From the NCBI GenBank assembly GCA_002708885.1, contig PAPL01000002.1, positions 50,697 to 88,775 on the forward strand: DNA of 38,079 nucleotides. The letters run 5' to 3'. This DNA comes from Verrucomicrobiales bacterium (GTDB taxonomy: Bacteria > Verrucomicrobiota > Verrucomicrobiia > Verrucomicrobiales > DEV007). A model generated the notes under the pieces. It worked only from the letters and a program-made list of their open reading frames with translations, searched no databases and was not told the DNA's origin. Position numbers and translations under genes: made by a program. This document shows positions 7,210 through 14,278 of this stretch, piece by piece. Numbering within the stretch: position 1 is the first letter of the stretch; each line of letters begins with the position of its first letter.

Positions 7210-8740
7210 TTCTGATACAACAAAGAAAGGAATTTGCTATCTTGTCGGTGCCGGTCCTGGGGATCCTGGGCTTCTCACTTTAAGAGCAAAACAGTGCCTT
7301 GAAATGGCTGATGTGGTTGTCTATGACTATCTTTGCAATATCGACATCCTCAATCATGCCCCTGTAACTTCTGAGAGAATTTATGCAGGAAAGAAAGCGG
7401 CCGATCATGCCATTCCCCAGGACGAATTGAATGACTTGCTAGTTAAGTTGTCATTGGAAGGAAAGACTGTCGTGCGGTTAAAGGGAGGTGATCCATTTGT
7501 ATTTGGCAGAGGTGGAGAAGAGGCTCAGGAGCTGTATGAGTCCGGTGTTCCTTTCGAAATTGTTCCCGGAATCAGTTCATCAGTCGCAGGTCCAGCGTAT
7601 GCAGGTATACCTGTGACTCATCGGGATCATTGTTCTCAATTGACTATTTTTACAGGTCACGAGGATCCTACTAAGGAAGATAGTGCTTTAGATTATTCTA
7701 AAATTGGAAGTTCGGAGGGGACTAAGGTAATGCTGATGGGTGTAGGGCAACTGGCAAAAGTCACACAGATGATGATTGATGGTGGTGCCTCACCAGATAC
7801 TCCTGTGGCTTTGATTCGTTGGGCAACGACAGGGAACCAGAAAACTTTAGTTGGAAAATTGGATGATATTGCCGACAGATCTGAGGATGTGGGATTTAAG
7901 GCTCCTGCGGTTGCTGTTTTTGGAGAAGTGGTCAAGCTGAGGCAAACATTAAATTGGTTTGAGGGCCGGCCTTTATTTGGGAAAAAAATTGTAGTCACTA
8001 GAACGCGCAGTCAGGCAGGAGAGCTCAGTGCTCGTTTGAGATGTCTCGGGGCTGATGTTGATGAAATGCCTACCATTAGAATTGAGCCTCCTGAGAACAT
8101 TAAAGAATTTGCAGAATTAGTACAGGACTCACATAAGTATTCATGGATCATTTTTACAAGTCCGAACGGAGTCGATTCTTTCTTTGATATGTTTTTTAAA
8201 CTTTACAAAGATGCTCGATCTATAGGAGGTGCTAAGATAGCGGTGATAGGCCCAGGGACTCAGAAAAAGGTTCAGGATTATCATCTTTCAGTGGATTTGA
8301 TTCCTGACGAATATGTTGCTGAGGGGTTAGTAAAAAAGATGCTGGAAGTTGGCAGTGTTGAGAATGAAACGATTCTGTTGGTTCGTCCCTCCACTGCTAG
8401 GGACGTAATATCTGAAGGCCTGACTGAGGCCGGTGCAATAGTCGATGAAGCAATTGCCTATCAGACTGTTTGTGAGTCAGAAGATCCGACCGGAGCGGTT
8501 CAAAGATTTCAGGCGGGAGATACTGATCTGATTACTTTTACCAGTTCAAGTACTGTGGAAAGTTTTATAGACATGGATTTACCAATTCCGGACCATTTAA
8601 TAATTGCCAGTATCGGGCCAATCACCTCAAAGACATTGCAATCAGCAGGATTGCGAGTTGATATTGAGGCCAAGGAATCGAATATTCCCGGACTCGTTTC
8701 GGCGATCGAAGATTATTTTATAGAACTTGAAGAAGATTAA
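7202..8740 (+). CDS. cobA-hemD: Bifunctional uroporphyrinogen-III C-methyltransferase / uroporphyrinogen-III synthase
   Basis: A 512-residue fusion of two consecutive enzymes. Residues 1 to about 250 are the SAM-dependent methyltransferase (SUMT), with 'VGAGPGDPGLLTLRA' (15-29) and 'GGDPFVFGRGGEEAQE' (about 95-110). From about 260 ('GKKIVVTRTRSQAGELSARLRCLGA') to the end is uroporphyrinogen-III synthase, including 'FTSPNGVDSFF' and 'ITFTSSSTVESF'. HemD closes hydroxymethylbilane to uroporphyrinogen III, and SUMT methylates that product twice to precorrin-2, the branch to siroheme and cobalamin. This fusion arrangement is known in other bacteria. It is the last gene of the operon and faces rpsU with 17 nt between stops. 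Confidence 0.95.
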   Translation: MSDSDTTKKGICYLVGAGPGDPGLLTLRAKQCLEMADVVVYDYLCNIDILNHAPVTSERIYAGKKAADHAIPQDELNDLLVKLSLEGKTVVRLKGGDPFVFGRGGEEAQELYESGVPFEIVPGISSSVAGPAYAGIPVTHRDHCSQLTIFTGHEDPTKEDSALDYSKIGSSEGTKVMLMGVGQLAKVTQMMIDGGASPDTPVALIRWATTGNQKTLVGKLDDIADRSEDVGFKAPAVAVFGEVVKLRQTLNWFEGRPLFGKKIVVTRTRSQAGELSARLRCLGADVDEMPTIRIEPPENIKEFAELVQDSHKYSWIIFTSPNGVDSFFDMFFKLYKDARSIGGAKIAVIGPGTQKKVQDYHLSVDLIPDEYVAEGLVKKMLEVGSVENETILLVRPSTARDVISEGLTEAGAIVDEAIAYQTVCESEDPTGAVQRFQAGDTDLITFTSSSTVESFIDMDLPIPDHLIIASIGPITSKTLQSAGLRVDIEAKESNIPGLVSAIEDYFIELEED

Positions 8741-8757
8741 ACTCTTCTACAAACAAA

Positions 8758-9054
8758 TCATTCAGTCGATGCTGATTCTACTGTAGCCTGTTCTGCGACA
8801 GCGACAGTTTCTTCAGCGGATGGTTCTTCTTCTTTAGTTGTATTGCCGCGTCTGAATACTTGAAGGTTTGCTCTGAACCGCATGCGTGATTTTTTTGCCG
8901 CTGTGCGTTGTTTGCGCCGGTAGCGCTGAAATGGAGTTTCAAAGGCACGAAGGCGGCGCATTTCATCCATGATTCCTTCGGCTTCAAGCTTATTCTTTAA
9001 ACGTTTGAGAGCTCGGTCCACAGATTCACCTTTATTAACTTCTACTTCTGGCAT
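8758..9054 (-). CDS. rpsU: 30S ribosomal protein S21 with C-terminal acidic tail
   Basis: A 98-residue protein. The first ~65 residues are standard bS21: 'KGESVDRALKRLKNKLEAEGIMDEMRRLRAFETPFQRYRRK'. Usual bS21 length is about 58-71. The last ~25 residues are a low-complexity acidic tail (EEEPSAEETVAVAEQATVESASTE) that the common family lacks. S21 sits on the 30S platform near the 16S 3' end and the anti-Shine-Dalgarno region, which is noteworthy in a genome almost without Shine-Dalgarno sequences. It lies 81 nt downstream of secDF on the same strand. No Shine-Dalgarno sequence precedes the ATG. Confidence 0.93.
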   Translation of the reverse strand: MPEVEVNKGESVDRALKRLKNKLEAEGIMDEMRRLRAFETPFQRYRRKQRTAAKKSRMRFRANLQVFRRGNTTKEEEPSAEETVAVAEQATVESASTE

Positions 9055-9135
9055 ATGTATTTTGTTGATTAATATATCGTGCTATTTTAGGGGGGCTGAA
9101 TTTAGCGGTTAAGTGGCGATCAGTCAAGCGTGCTT

Positions 9136-11529
9136 CTAGGGTGTTGTTGCGGCTGAACTAATATCATCCTGATCTGCATCCAATATTTCACGTCGCAGAT
9201 TAACTTTTTTCTTCTTTGCCCACCAATAAACGATCGGGGAAGCTACAAATATTGAGGAATAGGTGCCTACTAGAACTCCTACAATGATGGCAAAAGAAAA
9301 GTCATTCAGTGCTGGTCCCCCAAAAAGTAATAAGCAGACGACGGTAATGAGGGTGGTCAAACTGGTAAGGATAGTTCGCGACAGAGTAGCGTTAATGGCT
9401 GCATTCATGATGTCCTTAACATTTCCTCTCTGACTTCGAAGGCCCTCTCTTATACGGTCAAAGACTACTATTGTATCATTAATGGAATAACCGGCAATAG
9501 TCAGGAAGGCTCCGACCAGTATTAGATTGAGTTCTTTTCCAACTAGGACCGTGATTCCTATTACAATAAATAAGTCATGAATGAGGGCAGCGATAGCGCC
9601 GATTGCGAATGAAAATTCAAAACGGAAAGTCACATAAATAAAAATGACTCCGAGCCCGGCAATGAGAGCGTAAATAGATCTTGTTGCCATTTCGCCGGCA
9701 ACAACAGAACCGATTTGCTGGCTCTGGATTTGACCTTCGGCCAGGCCTGCCGTTGCAAGGGCTTGTTTTACTTTTTCACCGGACTTGGGCTCAACACGAA
9801 CAGAGAAAATTGTACTCTCACCACCTATTGGAGTCAGTTCTTGAATCTGTGGTTTCTTCGTTTCTTCGAGAGTCTTTTGTATGACTTCACTGATAGACTC
9901 CTTGGTCGTGTTTTCATTTGCGTTAAATCTTAGCTGATCTCCTCCCACAAATTCAATTCCAAGAGCCCCTTTTTGTTTTGCTCCTATTGTTACAACAGTT
10001 ATGGCAATAAGAGCAATTGAAATGAAACGGCTGAATTTAGTTAGCCCAAGAAAATTAATTTTTTTATTCGATAATACAGGAGTGAATTTAAGAGGCTTAT
10101 TGAGTTTCCTTGCCGCACTGAGCCAATTGAATGAAACTCGAGTCACTAGGAGCGCAGAAAATAGTGAGACTATAATTCCGATTGTCAGTGTCACTGCGAA
10201 TCCTTGAATCGCGCCTTCTGCTAACCACAAAAGAACTAGGGCTGTAATGAGCGTGGTAATCTGAGCATCGAAGATTGCGGAGAAGGCCTTTTCGTAAGCT
10301 GTTTGAATTGCATTTCCAATACTCTTTCCCGCAGCCATTTCTTCTCTTAGCCTTTCATAAATGAGTACGTTTGCATCTATAGCAATACCTATTGTAAGGA
10401 TAACTCCCGCTATTCCTGCGAGGGTGAAATCGGCTTGGAAAATGGCAAGAATCCCAAAGAGTAGAATGATATTAATAGTCAGACCTATGAGGGCGATTAG
10501 CCCTGCATAGCGATAGAAAATTATCATGAATAATGCGGTCAGGAAAAGTCCCCACATGCCTGCCCGGATTCCTTGATTGATCGCTTCTTTGGCAAGTGTT
10601 GGAGGGAATGACTCCTCATATAGAATTTCCGGTTTTACACCTAAGGGGTTACGCATGGAAACTGATAATGTATTGGCCTCTTGCTCAGTGAAGTTTCCGG
10701 TTATTTGACAATTTCCGCTGGGAATGTGTCCATTAAATACAGCAGCTGAAATAATTTTTCCATCAAGGAGTATGGCCATTTGCGTGACTCCGTCACCTGC
10801 GTACTTCTTACTCACTTCTGAAAGCGTCTTTGCCCCATCTCCAACAAAAGTAATGTTTATTTTCCAACTTCCCGATTCATTGAAGGCATATGCGTTAGTG
10901 ACATCTTTTCCTTCGATCATGACCTCATCTTTAAGTAACAGCTTTTCCGGTTCCTGAGTGTCTCCTTCGTCCCGCTTGTCATATTCTGCTATTTTTGAGA
11001 ATGGAACGACATCTTCTCCACTTTCAATTCTAGCAATCGTTGCTGGATTATTTTGTTCATGAGTGAGATAGAGCTCAAGGATAGCGGATTTTTGAAGTTG
11101 AGCTCGGATCTGTTTAATTGTGTCCTCATTAATGATCTGAGCTTCTTTGTCACCGGTATCGCCATCACGATGTGGAATGTCAACGACGAGTCGATCATCA
11201 CCTTCCGCTGCAATGTTCACATCACTGACCGTGCCAGTTAGTCTTCTTTGTAAAACATTTTGAGCTTCTTCCTGATCTTTTTTACTTATTTCCTCTTCTG
11301 CTTCGGCTCTTGGATTGAGCTGGAGAGTGAAACGAACACCTCCGGCAAGGTCCATTCCGCGTTTAATTTTCTCTTTGGGTGGAATCAGGGAATATGCGCA
11401 GAAGCTTGCCAATCCTAATGCTAGGATTGTTCCGATGATCCTTTGGCGAAAGTCAGAGTCAGTCCCGAAGTACCAAATGAAGAGGGCAAATAAGGACAGT
11501 GCGATTAGAAAAGCGACAATTGGTTCCAT
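9136..11529 (-). CDS. secDF: Protein translocase subunit SecDF (fused)
   Basis: A 797-residue fusion of SecD (about 1-480) and SecF (about 490-797). It uses the proton motive force to help pull secreted proteins out on the periplasmic side of SecYEG. The SecD start is marked by 'KRGMDLAGGVRFTLQL' (about 56-71), the large periplasmic domain follows, then helices with 'GIAIDANVLIYERLREE'. The SecF half has 'GIEFVGGDQLRF' and 'YSINDTIVVFDRIREGLR'. The N-terminus shows an extra apolar helix (about 3-21) ahead of the usual first one (about 34-48). There is a perfect TATAAT on the minus strand 13 nt before the ATG. rpsU follows. Confidence 0.95.
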   Translation of the reverse strand: MEPIVAFLIALSLFALFIWYFGTDSDFRQRIIGTILALGLASFCAYSLIPPKEKIKRGMDLAGGVRFTLQLNPRAEAEEEISKKDQEEAQNVLQRRLTGTVSDVNIAAEGDDRLVVDIPHRDGDTGDKEAQIINEDTIKQIRAQLQKSAILELYLTHEQNNPATIARIESGEDVVPFSKIAEYDKRDEGDTQEPEKLLLKDEVMIEGKDVTNAYAFNESGSWKINITFVGDGAKTLSEVSKKYAGDGVTQMAILLDGKIISAAVFNGHIPSGNCQITGNFTEQEANTLSVSMRNPLGVKPEILYEESFPPTLAKEAINQGIRAGMWGLFLTALFMIIFYRYAGLIALIGLTINIILLFGILAIFQADFTLAGIAGVILTIGIAIDANVLIYERLREEMAAGKSIGNAIQTAYEKAFSAIFDAQITTLITALVLLWLAEGAIQGFAVTLTIGIIVSLFSALLVTRVSFNWLSAARKLNKPLKFTPVLSNKKINFLGLTKFSRFISIALIAITVVTIGAKQKGALGIEFVGGDQLRFNANENTTKESISEVIQKTLEETKKPQIQELTPIGGESTIFSVRVEPKSGEKVKQALATAGLAEGQIQSQQIGSVVAGEMATRSIYALIAGLGVIFIYVTFRFEFSFAIGAIAALIHDLFIVIGITVLVGKELNLILVGAFLTIAGYSINDTIVVFDRIREGLRSQRGNVKDIMNAAINATLSRTILTSLTTLITVVCLLLFGGPALNDFSFAIIVGVLVGTYSSIFVASPIVYWWAKKKKVNLRREILDADQDDISSAATTP

Positions 11530-11542
11530 GAGGTTGTGATGA

Positions 11543-11548
11543 ATTATA
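11543..11548 (-). promoter_or_regulatory. Perfect -10 element close to the secDF start
   Basis: On the minus strand TATAAT lies 13 nt before the secDF ATG, implying a leader of only about 7 nt. No good -35 is visible 16-18 nt further upstream, so the promoter call is tentative. Confidence 0.35.
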
Positions 11549-11791
11549 TAACTGCTGAAAAACAGGGGCGGGAAATCTACAGGTTTTTAGTAGAAAAACA
11601 ACCTTACTCTGGTGACCTGAGTTTTAATTGAGCATTGCTTAAGTATGAGCTGTTTTTTGGTAAAACCTAAGGAAATAAAGGGTATTTAGGATGTAATTTC
11701 GGTCATTTTAATTATTAACGGTCCAAAATTGTTAAAATTTGGTGAATAAAATTTTATCAAATGGTACCGATGCGAACCCTTTGGATGATAT

Positions 11792-12643
11792 TTATTTGAG
11801 TGTGGCTGAGCTCCATCCTTGACCATTCTGTAAGACGCAGAAAGGTTGTTTTAAGCTTTCGCAAGCCTTTGTGAATTCATCGGGACTGGCCGTGTTGAAT
11901 TCAAACATGTCGAAATGATGAGGAATTGCAATTTTTGCATTAATTGCTTTTGATAATGTAGCTGCTTCAGTTCCATTAAGATTACCGGCTACGCGTCTCG
12001 ATGGATCGTTACCATTGATTGGAACTATTGCCACATCGATTGACCAGTTCAGTAATGAGTCTGTTAATTGGTCATGCCACAGAGTGTCGCCGGAGTGATA
12101 TACAGCCCAATTGCCGAATTGAACGATGAACCCCATATATATTGGATATCCCTCCTCGTCTCTTTCGACCTGATTATGAGCCGCTGCAATACCATTGATT
12201 GTGAAGTTGCCTATCTTTATGGATTCGTTTTCTTTTATTCCAATTAATTCGATTCCTGAATCTTTGCCTAGTCTTTCAGTAGCAAACTGGACGTTGGCTT
12301 TTGGAAGGATTAAACGAAGGCCTTGACTGGATTTATTGATGGCAAGGAGCGTTTGATCGTCCAAGTGATCGGTATGGTTATGGGAAGAGGTGGCGATGCT
12401 GACGAAATCGAGATCTTTTGGGTTTAATGTTTGTTCTGTGATTCGTATATGAGGTTTGTCAGTTAGTGAATATTTATCAGTTAGTGAATCGGATAAATAT
12501 GGATCCAATAAAATGTAATCTTGGCACCACTTTATTAGAAATCCACTTTGTCCCAGCCACCATAGATGAAATTTTTCAGATGATTCATCCGCGTTTTTTA
12601 TTTCAGATAATAGGTCCTGATTTTTTTTGTAAGCAGGCTTCAT
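11792..12643 (-). CDS. Metallo-beta-lactamase-fold hydrolase (UlaG-like)
   Basis: A 283-residue MBL-fold metal hydrolase. The metal motif is 'SSHNHTDHLD' (HxHxDH), with 'AAAHNQ' (His of the middle motif), 'HSGDTLWH' (bridging Asp) and 'IPHHFDMFE' near 245. This set fits the UlaG/L-ascorbate-6-phosphate-lactonase-like group of the superfamily, whose members have varied and mostly unknown substrates. The start codon lies 6 nt downstream of the MetE-like gene on the same strand, so the pair is very likely one transcript. A near-perfect in-frame 18-bp tandem duplication produces 'SLTDKYSLTDK' near residues 51-62. It ends 262 nt before the secDF start. The product is probably cytoplasmic, as no signal peptide is visible. 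Confidence 0.85.
   Translation of the reverse strand: MKPAYKKNQDLLSEIKNADESSEKFHLWWLGQSGFLIKWCQDYILLDPYLSDSLTDKYSLTDKPHIRITEQTLNPKDLDFVSIATSSHNHTDHLDDQTLLAINKSSQGLRLILPKANVQFATERLGKDSGIELIGIKENESIKIGNFTINGIAAAHNQVERDEEGYPIYMGFIVQFGNWAVYHSGDTLWHDQLTDSLLNWSIDVAIVPINGNDPSRRVAGNLNGTEAATLSKAINAKIAIPHHFDMFEFNTASPDEFTKACESLKQPFCVLQNGQGWSSATLK
12459..12489 (-). repeat. 18-bp in-frame tandem duplication in the MBL-fold gene
   Basis: The 13-mer TCAGTTAGTGAAT occurs at 12459-12471 and again at 12477-12489 (plus-strand reading), a period of 18 bp. It encodes a doubled SLTDK(Y) segment. Likely a recent slippage or duplication event that kept the frame. Confidence 0.75.
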
Positions 12644-12649
12644 TTTTTA

Positions 12650-13678
12650 CTAAAGGCTGTCCCTGACAATTTTGGCAGCAGAGCACATGTTCTGTAACTT
12701 TTGTTTGGCTGCCCACCGTGCGGTCTGGCTTAACCCGCAGTCAGGAGCCAAAACAAGTTTTTCTGGATCAGCAAAATTCAGGCATTCCTGGATTTTAGAG
12801 ACAAGAAAATCAACGGGTTCAATGAAATAACTTTTAACATCAATGATTCCTACTGCCACGTCCATGATTTCTGCGACTTGCGCAATGCATTTAAGCTCAG
12901 CGTATTCTCTATTTGCCATTTCAAGATGCATCTCATCAACTTTAAGTTCCAAAAATGCAGGGAAAAGCGGTTCGTAGCGGCGGTAACCCACAGCGTGCCC
13001 TTTATAGTTGCCGAAGCAAAGATGAGTGCAGAGCCTGGTCTTACCGAAAATTGTTTCAGTTGTACGGTTAAATATGGTAACAAAATTTTCCGTGTTTTCT
13101 TTATACCCGTAACAACTCATAGAAGGCTCATCGACACAGATTTCTTGGCATCCGGCAGCGACCAGATCCTCAAGCTCTTTTCGAATGATAGGAAGTAAAG
13201 CTTCTGTGATTGCATAGCGGTCAGTGTAATCATTGTTAGGCAGTAATCGGCCGCTCATTGTAAAGGGGCCGGGCACGCTGACCTTGAGTGATGGGCCTTC
13301 AGGAGCAATTTTTTTCAGTCTTTCAAATTCAGCTACTGCGCCGAGTCCGTTATCTGCTCTGAGCTCTCCTACTATTTGATGCTTTCCTCTTTGGTCGTGG
13401 GCTGGAGGTCCAAAGAGCCTAGGAGATTTTTGCTCCAAAGCGATTCCGTCCAAGTGCCCATAAAATGAAAGATTAAAATCTAAGCGGGTCTGTTCCCCGT
13501 CAGTGATGACATCAAGCCCGGCATCGAGTTGATCAGCAATTGCACATGTGGTCGCATCATTCTTAATTTCATCAATATCATTAGCGCCGAATTCATTTAG
13601 GTTGCTTCCAACGAAATGTAGCCAACTTGGGAATGGATAGCTGCCAATGACCGTTGTGCGTAATGGTTGATCTTTCAT
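12650..13678 (-). CDS. Stand-alone MetE catalytic-domain protein (cobalamin-independent methionine synthase family)
   Basis: A 342-residue protein equivalent to the C-terminal catalytic half of MetE; the N-terminal half of classical MetE (about 750 residues in total) is absent. The zinc ligands are all present: H219 and C221 in 'CTHLCFGN', E253 in 'HLEMAN' and C314 in 'APDCGLS'. The spacing E253-C314 (61) matches E. coli MetE (E665-C726). 'DGEQTR' near 60-65 and 'CVDEPSMS' at 181-188 are further family landmarks. Core-MetE proteins transfer methyl groups to homocysteine or related thiols, some with non-folate donors; the donor here cannot be read from sequence. The start codon sits in a strong inverted repeat (13665-13697). 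The MBL-fold gene follows 6 nt downstream. Confidence 0.85.
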   Translation of the reverse strand: MKDQPLRTTVIGSYPFPSWLHFVGSNLNEFGANDIDEIKNDATTCAIADQLDAGLDVITDGEQTRLDFNLSFYGHLDGIALEQKSPRLFGPPAHDQRGKHQIVGELRADNGLGAVAEFERLKKIAPEGPSLKVSVPGPFTMSGRLLPNNDYTDRYAITEALLPIIRKELEDLVAAGCQEICVDEPSMSCYGYKENTENFVTIFNRTTETIFGKTRLCTHLCFGNYKGHAVGYRRYEPLFPAFLELKVDEMHLEMANREYAELKCIAQVAEIMDVAVGIIDVKSYFIEPVDFLVSKIQECLNFADPEKLVLAPDCGLSQTARWAAKQKLQNMCSAAKIVRDSL

Positions 13679-13697
13679 GAGGCAAGAAAGATCAACC
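13665..13697 (-). promoter_or_regulatory. Perfect 12-bp inverted repeat over the MetE-like start codon
   Basis: GGTTGATCTTTC (13665-13676) and GAAAGATCAACC (13686-13697) are perfect complements with a 9-nt spacer. In the minus-strand transcript the 5' arm is leader, the AU of the start codon ends the loop, and the G opens the 3' arm, which holds codons 1-5. The hairpin would therefore hide the translation start. At DNA level the same repeat could be an operator. Seen directly; the function is inferred. Confidence 0.65.
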
Positions 13698-13707
13698 TAA
13701 CATCAGC

Positions 13708-13741
13708 AAGCCGCAATCTGGAATTCTGCGGTCAGTGGCTT
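13708..13741 (-). promoter_or_regulatory. Second potential hairpin in the MetE-like leader
   Basis: CCGCA (13711-13715) pairs with TGCGG (13727-13731), and AAGCC (13708-13712) pairs with GGCTT (13737-13741). The two pairings share bases, so they could be alternative folds. Together with the start-codon hairpin just downstream, this makes a structured leader of about 75 nt between the preceding small ORF and the MetE-like gene. No known riboswitch class was recognised. Confidence 0.35.
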
Positions 13742-13752
13742 GGATTCCTTAA

Positions 13753-13959
13753 TTATTTAGATAATCTTCTACCTGACGGTTTTTGTAAGTCATAATTGTC
13801 AGATGAAAGAACTTTTTTAGCCAATTCTAGGTATCCTTTGTCCTGAGCAGTAAGGCTCAATTGGTCATATTGCATGAAGGCATCATTGATTCTTTTTCTC
13901 CGCAGACGGCTGCGCAGAGTAGGACTAGCCAGTAAAATACCTATTTTCATTCCGTTCAT
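13753..13959 (-). CDS. Small hypothetical protein
   Basis: A possible 68-residue protein with no recognised family. It has ordinary amino-acid composition, is Arg-rich near residues 16-23 (RSRLRRKR) and again at its end (SGRRLSK), and is predicted soluble, so a nucleic-acid-binding role is conceivable. There are two candidate starts, the ATG at 13959 and the ATG at 13950 (MKIGIL). A TTGACG hexamer lies 17 nt ahead of an AATAAT that overlaps the first ATG, which would favour the second start if it is a promoter. It lies 74 nt upstream of the MetE-like gene on the same strand and would share its transcript. It is divergent from leuC. Confidence 0.45.
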   Translation of the reverse strand: MNGMKIGILLASPTLRSRLRRKRINDAFMQYDQLSLTAQDKGYLELAKKVLSSDNYDLQKPSGRRLSK

Positions 13960-14182
13960 TATTTGCTTAACCTATCTTATCGTCAAGGGTTTCTTAATAT
14001 TTAATATATATTAAATAAATTTTTCAATGCTATGAAATAATCAGATATATACGTATTTTTACACTAGAATTTCTTAGCGATTTGAGAATTTGATGTTTCG
14101 AATCTCTTTAATAATCGTGTGCATGTGAAGTTTGCATCGTTATTTACGTAGTTGGTCTGGTAGTTTTTTAAGTAATGAGAAC
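13960..14182. other. AT-rich divergent intergenic region upstream of leuC
   Basis: About 220 nt without a convincing gene, between the divergent small ORF (minus) and the leuC leader (plus). It contains a 20-bp perfect AT-only palindrome at 13998-14017. No clear -35/-10 pair for leuC was found by eye. It probably holds promoters for both directions. Confidence 0.5.
13998..14017. repeat. 20-bp perfect AT palindrome
   Basis: TATTTAATATATATTAAATA reads the same on both strands. It sits 38 nt upstream of the small minus-strand ORF start and about 260 nt upstream of leuC. It may be an operator or simply a chance feature of AT-rich DNA. Confidence 0.6.
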
Positions 14183-14278
14183 ATGGCAACTTTTCCAGAT
14201 AACTGTGATCATCGGTTGAATCTCATCAGTAATTGGGTTAAGCCTCATACGCTTTTTTTGAGGCAAAATAAATATTGA
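14183..14278 (+). other. Possible 31-codon leader ORF overlapping the leuC start
   Basis: ATG at 14183 opens a 31-codon frame (starting MATFPDNCDHRL) whose TGA (14276-14278) overlaps the leuC ATG as TGATG. It has four Leu codons, not enough to call a classical leucine attenuator. A small hairpin, GCCTCA (14242-14247) with TGAGGC (14259-14264), lies inside it, 13 nt before leuC. Translational coupling is possible, chance is also possible. Confidence 0.25.

Noticed and set aside
13665..13752. Known SAM, SAH or cobalamin riboswitch upstream of the MetE-like gene
   Set aside because: I could not match the leader to any consensus I know; it is kept only as an unassigned structured leader.
14183..14278. 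Classical leucine attenuator upstream of leuC
   Set aside because: The leader ORF has four scattered Leu codons, no Leu run, and no terminator hairpin with a T-run after it.
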